Source: an uncultured Clostridium sp. (lineage in GTDB: Bacteria > Bacillota > Clostridia > Lachnospirales > Anaerotignaceae). From it: a DNA stretch of 5,146 nt. Shown in pieces: positions 1 to 5,146 of this stretch (the stretch's first letter is position 1; every line of letters starts with the position of its first letter). The DNA is taken from contig CAMXTM010000178.1 in assembly GCA_947246775.1 (NCBI GenBank), forward strand, positions 1 to 5,146, written 5' to 3'. The notes under the pieces were generated by a model that was not told the DNA's origin, did not search any database, and worked only from the letters and a program-made list of their open reading frames with translations. The position numbers and the translations under genes were made by a program.

Positions 1-2202
1 GCTGTATTACAAATTGAAGGTCCTGTACTTGTTTTAGCAGGTGCTGGTTCAGGCAAAACAGGAGCATTAACAGTTCGTATTGCTCATATGATTGAAAAAG
101 GAATTCGTCCTTGGAATATACTTGCTATTACATTTACAAACAAAGCAGCAAAAGAAATGCGAGAAAGAATTAACAAATTAGTAGAAGAAAATGCTAATGA
201 TATTTGGGTAAGTACATTTCACTCTACTTGTGTTAGAATTCTAAGAAGTGAAATACATCATATGGATTTTGATAATCATTTTACTATTTATGATGATGAT
301 GACCAAGAAAAGTTAATGAAAGAATGCTTTAAAAAGTTAAATCTTAGTTTAGTAGATAAAGAATATTCCGTTAGAAATGCTATTTCTCGCATCAGCAAAC
401 AAAAAGAAGAATTAGTTAGTTGGACAGAATATGCGCAAAAAGTTGATAAAAATAATTTAAGAGAAGTACAAACAGCGAAAGTTTATGAAATTTATCAAAC
501 CATGTTAAAAGAAAATAATGCGCTTGATTTTGATGATTTAATTTATAAAACAGTATTATTGTTTCAGCAACACCCAGAAGTTTTAGAAAAATATCAAAAT
601 CGTTTTCGTTACATTATGGTAGATGAATATCAAGATACAAATACTTCTCAATATACACTTGTAAAATTATTAGCACAGAAGCATAATAATATTTGTGTGG
701 TAGGAGATGATGACCAAAGTATTTATGGTTGGCGAGGTGCTAATATTCGAAATATATTAGATTTTGAAAAAGATTTTCCAGGCACAAAAATAATTAAATT
801 AGAACAAAACTATCGTTCTACAAAAACAATATTAGATGTGGCAAATTCTGTAATTCATAATAATACCACAAGGAAAGAAAAATCTCTTTGGACAAAAAAT
901 GAAACAGGTAGTGTTATTCATCTTTATAAAGCAGAAAATGAATATGATGAAAGTCGTTTTGTTGTAGAGAAAATAGAACAATTAAAAAGAGAGGGAAAAA
1001 GTTATAACGAAATTGCTGTATTATATCGAACAAATGTACAATCTCGTACGATTGAAGACCAACTTGTAAAAAAATCAATACCATATCATCTTTTTGGTGG
1101 TATTCGCTTTTATGAGAGAAAAGAAATTAAAGATATTATTTGTTATTTAAGGGTATTATCTAATCCATCAGATGCTATTGCGCTATCTAGGATTATTAAT
1201 ATTCCTAAGAGAGGAATAGGAGATACTTCTATTGAAAAAGTAAATGTATTTGCAATAGAAAGAAAAATTTCATTTTATGAAGCATTATCACATTTAGATG
1301 AGATACCAGAATTAAAAACACGAGCAAAGAAATTTCAAGAATTTTACGAATTGATAGAACATTTACGAGAAGATATGCGAACACTTTCTGTTGTTGACTT
1401 AATTGATTCTATTGTAAAACGTTCTGGATATTTACAATCACTTTTAGAAGAAGGTACCGATGAAGCACTATCCAGAATTGATAATATAGAAGAATTTACA
1501 AATAAAGCAGCAGAATATGAAAAACAAAATCCAGAGGGAGGACTTTCAGGATTTTTAGAAGATATTGCTTTAATAGCAGATATTGATAGCTATGAAGAAA
1601 GTGACGGAAATGTAGCGCTTATGACATTACATACTTCAAAAGGTTTAGAATTTAATTATGTGTTTATAATTGGTATGGAAGAAAGAATTTTTCCTAGTTA
1701 TCGCAGTGTAATGTATGGAGGACAAAAAGAAATAGAAGAAGAAAGACGTTTATGTTATGTAGGTATTACTAGAGCAAAACAAGAACTATTTTTATCTTTT
1801 GCAAAAAGTAGAATGCAACATGGCATCTCGCAAAATAATAATCCTTCTCGTTTTTTAAAAGAGATACCACAAGAATTAGTAGAAATACCTGTACGTCCTG
1901 TATCTGCTACAGCAAAAGAATACGCTTTAAAAACAAAAATGAGAATTAAACCAACATTTACAAAGCCAAATCCTTATGGAATGATAAAACCAAAATCAGA
2001 AAAGGTAGAATTTCCTTCTCCTAAAAATGTTATAATTGACTTTAAAGAAGGAGATAAGGTACGTGCGCCTAAATATGGTATTGGAATAGTAAAATCTATT
2101 TCTCCTGGAGGGGCTGATTTTGAAGTAGAAGTTTCTTTTGGAGCAAAGGGAATTAAAAAATTTATGGCAGGGCTTTCTAAATTAAAAAAAGTAGAAGAAT
2201 AA
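1..2202 (+). CDS. pcrA: ATP-dependent DNA helicase PcrA (UvrD/Rep family), 5'-truncated by window edge
   Basis: Superfamily 1A 3'-5' DNA helicase acting on chromosomal DNA in repair, replication restart and removal of bound proteins. The reading frame is open from base 1; 733 residues are visible, and by comparison with Bacillus PcrA (about 740 aa) only some 15-20 N-terminal residues, including the Q motif, are missing. An internal ATG at 88 is not the start, because the Walker A motif GAGSGKT (visible residues 14-20) precedes it. Other motifs in order: Ia TFTNKAAKEM (about 44-53), Ib STFHS (about 71-75), II DEYQD (208-212), III GDDDQSIYGWRGA (235-247), IV LEQNYRST (267-274), V MTLHTSKGLEF (541-551), VI RRLCYVGITRAK (582-593). 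After a variable basic linker, residues about 680-733 (EGDKVRAPKYGIGIVKSI) match the C-terminal Tudor-like module that binds RNA polymerase in PcrA. Oddity: Gly21 follows GKT where Arg is usual. The gene is followed at once by ligA, as in many Firmicutes. Confidence 0.96.
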   Translation, partial: AVLQIEGPVLVLAGAGSGKTGALTVRIAHMIEKGIRPWNILAITFTNKAAKEMRERINKLVEENANDIWVSTFHSTCVRILRSEIHHMDFDNHFTIYDDDDQEKLMKECFKKLNLSLVDKEYSVRNAISRISKQKEELVSWTEYAQKVDKNNLREVQTAKVYEIYQTMLKENNALDFDDLIYKTVLLFQQHPEVLEKYQNRFRYIMVDEYQDTNTSQYTLVKLLAQKHNNICVVGDDDQSIYGWRGANIRNILDFEKDFPGTKIIKLEQNYRSTKTILDVANSVIHNNTTRKEKSLWTKNETGSVIHLYKAENEYDESRFVVEKIEQLKREGKSYNEIAVLYRTNVQSRTIEDQLVKKSIPYHLFGGIRFYERKEIKDIICYLRVLSNPSDAIALSRIINIPKRGIGDTSIEKVNVFAIERKISFYEALSHLDEIPELKTRAKKFQEFYELIEHLREDMRTLSVVDLIDSIVKRSGYLQSLLEEGTDEALSRIDNIEEFTNKAAEYEKQNPEGGLSGFLEDIALIADIDSYEESDGNVALMTLHTSKGLEFNYVFIIGMEERIFPSYRSVMYGGQKEIEEERRLCYVGITRAKQELFLSFAKSRMQHGISQNNNPSRFLKEIPQELVEIPVRPVSATAKEYALKTKMRIKPTFTKPNPYGMIKPKSEKVEFPSPKNVIIDFKEGDKVRAPKYGIGIVKSISPGGADFEVEVSFGAKGIKKFMAGLSKLKKVEE

Positions 2203-2206
2203 GGAG
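2201..2206 (+). promoter_or_regulatory. Ribosome binding site of ligA, overlapping the pcrA stop codon
   Basis: AAGGAG begins inside the pcrA TAA stop (2200-2202) and lies 9 bases before the ATG at 2216, a normal Shine-Dalgarno spacing. The in-frame TTG at 2210 is only 3 bases away, too close for normal initiation, so this site decides the start. Its position suggests translational coupling of ligase to helicase within one transcript (inference). Confidence 0.85.
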
Positions 2207-2215
2207 TTTTTGACA

Positions 2216-4165
2216 ATGGAAAGAATGAAAGAACTGATTGTATTATTAAATAAAGCTGCTTATGCATATTATCAACAAGACAAGGAAATCATGTCTGACC
2301 ATGAATATGATGCATTGTATGATGAACTATTGGAGTTAGAAAAACAAACAAATACAATTTTAGCAAATAGTCCTACTCAAAAAGTAGGTTACACTGTAAT
2401 GAGCAATTTAATAAAAATAAAACATGATGTTCCTATACTTTCATTAGATAAAACAAAAGAAATAGAAAAGCTAAAAAGTTTTTTAGAAGAAAAAGAGGGA
2501 ATTCTTTCTTGGAAATTAGATGGCTTAACAATTGTATTAACATATCAAAATGGAGAGTTAGTACAAGCTGTAACAAGAGGAAATGGTTCTGTGGGTGAAG
2601 ATGTTACACATAATGCTAGAGTATTTCAAAATGTACCTTTAAAAATCAATTATAAAGGAGAACTTGTATTACGTGGGGAGGGCATTATTCCTTTCTCAGA
2701 ATTTAAAAAAATTAATGAATCACTAGGTGAGGGAGAAAGTTATAAAAATCCAAGAAATCTTTGTAGTGGTTCTGTAAGACAATTAAATAGTGAAATTGCA
2801 GCAAAAAGGAATATACTTTTTTACGCTTTTACATTAGCGAAAGCAGATAATATTGATTTCAAAGATTCTAAGCTAAATCAAATGGAATGGCTTACTCAGA
2901 TGGGATTTACTGTTGTAGAACATAATAAAGTTACAGCCGATACAGTAGAAGAGGTAGTACAAAAATACCAGAAAAATGTAATAGAAAATGATTTTGCATC
3001 AGATGGACTGGTATTAACATATGATAGCATCTCCTATAGTGAAAGTTTAGGAACTACTTCTAAATTTCCAAAAGATTCTATTGCTTTTAAATGGGCAGAC
3101 GAAATGGCAGAAACAACATTACAAAATGTAATTTGGAATACTTCCCGTACTGGCTTAATGAATCCGATTGCTGTTTTTGAGCCTGTGGAATTAGAGGGTT
3201 CTACTGTAAGTCGAGCAAGCCTGCATAATGTAAGTATATTAGAAGAATTACAGCTAGGGATAGGAGACAAAATCAAGGTATATAAAGCAAATATGATTAT
3301 TCCACAAATTGCAGAAAATTTGACAAAACAAAATAATATTGAAATTCCCAAACATTGTTTTGTTTGTGGTGGTGAAACTGAAATTCGTATACTGAAAGAT
3401 GGAAAGACATTGTATTGTACTAATCCAAATTGTCAAGCTCAACAAATTCGCTCCTTGTCTCATTTTGTATCAAGAGATGCTATGAATATTGAGGGACTTT
3501 CTGAAGAAACATTAAAAAAACTTGTAGAAAAAGGCTTAATTAAAAATTATACAGATATTTTTTGCTTAGAACAGTATCAAGATATCATTGAAAACATGGA
3601 GGGGTTCGGCAAACGTTCCTACAAAAAACTAATAGAGTCTATTGAAAAATCAAAGACAACAACCTTACCTAATTTTATATATGCGCTTGGTATCAATCAT
3701 GTAGGATTTAGCAATGCAAAATTGCTTTGTAAAAATTTTAAATATAATTTAGAAGAAATTAAAAAAGCAAAAGAAGAAGATATTGTTGCTATTGATGGAT
3801 TTGGTGAAATAATTGCTCACAGTATTTATCAATATTTTCATGATGAAAAAGATATGGAATTATTACAAAAAGCATTACAATATATTATATTTGCAGAAGT
3901 AGAACAAATAGATGATGAAAACTTACATTTACAAGGTATGAGTTTTGTCATTACAGGAGATTTACAACAATTTGCAAACAGAAAAGAATTACAGCAAAAA
4001 ATAGAATCTCTTGGAGGAAAAGTAACTGGAAGTGTAACAAAAAAGACAAAATGTCTAATCAATAATGATACAACATCAAATTCATCTAAAAACAAAAAAG
4101 CAAAAGAATTAGATATACCTATATTAAATGAAAATCAATTTATATTAGAATATCTTTCAAAATAA
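2216..4165 (+). CDS. ligA: NAD+-dependent DNA ligase LigA with divergent nucleotidyltransferase motifs
   Basis: Seals 3'-OH/5'-phosphate nicks using NAD+ (ligase-AMP, then DNA-adenylate), joining Okazaki fragments and repair patches. It is 649 aa, slightly shorter than the usual 660-680. Domains: NMN-binding Ia (1-70, YYQQD and SDHEYD), adenylation domain (about 70-295), OB fold (about 300-375, ELEGSTVSRASLHN), Cys4 zinc finger (C381, C384, C401, C406), helix-hairpin-helix region (about 410-560, GFG motifs, ALGINHVG) and C-terminal BRCT (about 572-649, FVITG, ESLGGKV). Catalytic Lys100 lies in KLDG; Glu128, RGE (153-155), Arg180, Arg188 and Lys292 are retained. Departures from the E. coli-type consensus: Ser98 for motif I Glu (E113), Asn123 for Asp in TRGDG, Thr268 for motif IV Lys (K290). 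The full domain set and intact frame argue for a working protein. The start is ATG 2216, set by the upstream AAGGAG. Two tandem stops (TAA TAG) end it. Probably cotranscribed with pcrA. Confidence 0.95.
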   Translation: MERMKELIVLLNKAAYAYYQQDKEIMSDHEYDALYDELLELEKQTNTILANSPTQKVGYTVMSNLIKIKHDVPILSLDKTKEIEKLKSFLEEKEGILSWKLDGLTIVLTYQNGELVQAVTRGNGSVGEDVTHNARVFQNVPLKINYKGELVLRGEGIIPFSEFKKINESLGEGESYKNPRNLCSGSVRQLNSEIAAKRNILFYAFTLAKADNIDFKDSKLNQMEWLTQMGFTVVEHNKVTADTVEEVVQKYQKNVIENDFASDGLVLTYDSISYSESLGTTSKFPKDSIAFKWADEMAETTLQNVIWNTSRTGLMNPIAVFEPVELEGSTVSRASLHNVSILEELQLGIGDKIKVYKANMIIPQIAENLTKQNNIEIPKHCFVCGGETEIRILKDGKTLYCTNPNCQAQQIRSLSHFVSRDAMNIEGLSEETLKKLVEKGLIKNYTDIFCLEQYQDIIENMEGFGKRSYKKLIESIEKSKTTTLPNFIYALGINHVGFSNAKLLCKNFKYNLEEIKKAKEEDIVAIDGFGEIIAHSIYQYFHDEKDMELLQKALQYIIFAEVEQIDDENLHLQGMSFVITGDLQQFANRKELQQKIESLGGKVTGSVTKKTKCLINNDTTSNSSKNKKAKELDIPILNENQFILEYLSK

Positions 4166-4172
4166 TAGTATT

Positions 4173-4191
4173 TAATATCATATTATAATAT
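4173..4191. repeat. Alternating TAATAT half-sites (overlapping inverted repeats) upstream of the stalk-gene promoter
   Basis: Three 6-base units alternate in orientation: TAATAT (4173-4178), a single C, ATATTA (4180-4185), TAATAT (4186-4191). The first two form an odd-length inverted repeat; the last two form a perfect 12-base palindrome. All pairs are A:T and there is no GC stem, so it is a poor terminator. It lies about 45-63 bases before the inferred start of transcription of the next gene, which would suit an AT-rich UP element or an operator. In DNA this AT-rich, chance is a real alternative. Confidence 0.4.
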
Positions 4192-4200
4192 TTATTTCCA

Positions 4201-4229
4201 TTGCTTTTTGTTGAAAAATACAGTAAAAT
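4201..4229 (+). promoter_or_regulatory. Putative sigma-A-type promoter for the secreted stalk-domain protein
   Basis: TTGCTT (4201-4206) and TAAAAT (4224-4229) are separated by exactly 17 bases. The -10 matches TATAAT at 5 of 6 positions; the -35 matches TTGACA only at TTG. Transcription would start near 4236, giving a leader of about 23 bases with the ribosome binding site inside it. A competing TTGAAA at 4211 pairs less well with CATATT at 4235 (18-base spacer). It is the best promoter candidate in the gap, but such matches arise easily in AT-rich DNA. Confidence 0.45.
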
Positions 4230-4243
4230 AGTAGCATATTAAA

Positions 4244-4250
4244 AAGGAGG
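4244..4250 (+). promoter_or_regulatory. Strong ribosome binding site of the secreted stalk-domain protein
   Basis: AAGGAGG lies 8 bases before the ATG at 4259 and is a near-perfect complement of the 16S rRNA 3' end. It supports this ATG over the in-frame ATG three codons later (4268) and supports the reality of the gene, which runs off the right edge of the window. Confidence 0.85.
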
Positions 4251-4258
4251 GAAAAGAC

Positions 4259-5146
4259 ATGAAAAAAATGGCACTTGTCTTATCCATCGCATTACTAACT
4301 AGCACTATGGGAAATATGGCATATGCTAATACAACATATAGTATTGATAAGACAACAATAAATGGATTACATGCTGCAACACGTCAAGCACAAGTAAAAG
4401 ACATTATTATTACAGAACCTGCAGCAGGGCTTTTTGAAAAAGATAAAACAATTTATTTAAAAGCTGAAAGACTGATTTTTGAAGATGATATAGCAGTAGA
4501 AGTTACAAAGGGAAACATTCGTATAAAAAAAGTTGATACAGATGGGGATATATTAAAACTAACAATTGAAAAGGCAAGCTCTGAAGCATCTGAGATTAGA
4601 ATTTCTAATATAAAATTTTACTTAGATGGCAATTTAGCAGATGGTACTTATGATTTAGATTTAATTACAGAAGAAAGTGAGCTATATCCTAATAATGTAT
4701 TTGGTGGTTTTTATGAACAAAGTACAGCAATGGGAAATTCAGCAACAGCTTCTATCACGTTATTAAAAGATTTTGTAACAATTAGTACAACTCCAAGAGA
4801 TAAACAACAAACACCTATTTTATATAGAGATGTCATATCTATTCCTGTAGCAGAACAACAAAATACAGCAATAGAGCAAGCATATTTATCTAATGGGACA
4901 ATCATGGTTCCTATACGTGCTATTGTAGAAAGTTTATCTGATAGAGTAATTGTACGATGGGATAATGAAACAAAATCAGTTGTCATTGCTATGGGTCAGC
5001 GAATTAGTCGTATACAACTTGGCAATAACACTATAAATTTAAATGGTGTTATTACACCAATGAAAGCTGTACCAGAAATAAAAGATGGAAGAATTTTTAT
5101 TCCTGTAGAAGATATAGCATATATTTTAGGCATCAGCGAAAACAAA
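4259..5146 (+). CDS. Secreted stalk-domain (copper amine oxidase N-terminal-like) protein, 3'-truncated by window edge
   Basis: An exported protein of unknown role; 296 codons are visible with no stop before the right edge. Residues 1-23 are a typical Sec signal peptide: MKKMA basic start, hydrophobic LVLSIALL core, and an AYA site predicting cleavage after Ala23. There is no lipobox cysteine, so it is not a lipoprotein. Residues 24 to about 205 look beta-rich and acidic (for example EIRISNIKFYLDG, ADGTYDLDLI) and match no domain I can name with confidence. Residues about 208-294 resemble the copper amine oxidase N-terminal-like domain (Pfam Cu_amine_oxidN1): IMVPIRAIVESL, RWD with Trp234, ETKSVVIAMG, INLNGVITPM, DGRIFIPVEDIAYILGI. 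In clostridial surface proteins this module is a small extracellular stalk or wall-associated domain and does not imply amine oxidase activity. The gene has its own promoter candidate and strong ribosome binding site, so it is probably not a functional partner of pcrA-ligA. Enzymatic or binding domains may follow beyond the edge. Confidence 0.88.
   Translation, partial: MKKMALVLSIALLTSTMGNMAYANTTYSIDKTTINGLHAATRQAQVKDIIITEPAAGLFEKDKTIYLKAERLIFEDDIAVEVTKGNIRIKKVDTDGDILKLTIEKASSEASEIRISNIKFYLDGNLADGTYDLDLITEESELYPNNVFGGFYEQSTAMGNSATASITLLKDFVTISTTPRDKQQTPILYRDVISIPVAEQQNTAIEQAYLSNGTIMVPIRAIVESLSDRVIVRWDNETKSVVIAMGQRISRIQLGNNTINLNGVITPMKAVPEIKDGRIFIPVEDIAYILGISENK

Noticed and set aside
2210..2215. 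Alternative TTG start for ligA two codons upstream of the ATG
   Set aside because: It sits only 3 bases after AAGGAG, while the ATG at 2216 has ideal 9-base spacing, and the extra residues add nothing conserved.
1974..2267. Minus-strand reading frame across the pcrA-ligA junction
   Set aside because: It lies antisense to the conserved PcrA C-terminal module and the LigA start, has no recognisable domain or ribosome binding site, and is explained as a shadow.
3002..3019. Ligase as a pseudogene because the motif IV Lys is missing
   Set aside because: The frame is intact over 649 codons, all other domains and catalytic Lys100 are kept, and flanking motifs are well conserved, which fits purifying selection and not decay.
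3034..4095. Minus-strand reading frames at 3034-3351, 3254-3463 and 3838-4095
   Set aside because: All lie opposite conserved LigA OB, zinc-finger and BRCT coding sequence. Their Cys/Phe/Ser/Ile-rich products are typical of antisense translation of AT-rich genes.
4173..4192. Possible rho-independent terminator after ligA
   Set aside because: The stems are only 5-6 A:T pairs with a tiny or no loop, no GC pairs and no following T-run, so they would not form a stable terminator hairpin.
4711..4986. Minus-strand 91-codon reading frame
   Set aside because: It is antisense to the stalk-domain gene, whose plus-strand frame has a signal peptide, a strong ribosome binding site and a recognisable domain.
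1..5146. Mobile element, CRISPR array, tRNA or rRNA, or a defence island
   Set aside because: No transposase or integrase, no direct-repeat arrays, no terminal inverted repeats and no structural RNA-like segment could be seen. The content is housekeeping DNA metabolism plus one exported protein.

Overview
The window is a low-GC (roughly 30% by eye), TTA/ATA/AGA-rich stretch with tightly packed genes on the plus strand, which suggests a Gram-positive anaerobe of the class Clostridia. The ligase wording (SWKLDGLT in motif I, TRGNG, NPRNLCSGSVRQL) and the copper amine oxidase N-terminal-like 'stalk' protein remind me of the Lachnospiraceae and relatives. That placement rests on remembered family resemblance, not on a search.

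Layout: (1) Positions 1-2202 hold nearly all of a PcrA/UvrD-type superfamily 1A DNA helicase, open at the left edge and lacking only its first residues. (2) Positions 2216-4165 hold a complete NAD+-dependent DNA ligase (LigA, 649 aa). Its ribosome binding site overlaps the helicase stop codon, so the two genes very probably form one transcription unit. (3) Positions 4166-4258 are a 93-base AT-rich gap with no convincing terminator, a set of alternating TAATAT half-sites, a plausible sigma-A-type promoter and a strong ribosome binding site. (4) Positions 4259-5146 hold the first 296 codons of a secreted protein. It has a clear signal peptide, an unassigned extracellular region, and a copper amine oxidase N-terminal-like (stalk) domain that runs to the right edge.

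How the genes fit together: helicase and ligase are a classic DNA replication/repair pair. PcrA unwinds or clears protein-bound DNA, and LigA seals the remaining nicks. The pcrA-ligA order is common in Firmicutes (pcrB-pcrA-ligA-camS in Bacillus/Staphylococcus). The third gene is unrelated in function and appears to start a separate, exported-protein unit.

I see no mobile element, CRISPR array, RNA gene or clearly new multi-gene system. The most notable points are inside the conserved enzymes. The ligase has substitutions at several nucleotidyltransferase positions that are nearly invariant in the family, including loss of the motif IV lysine. The helicase has Gly where Arg normally follows the Walker A motif. 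The signal-peptide-bearing protein has about 180 residues with no recognised domain.
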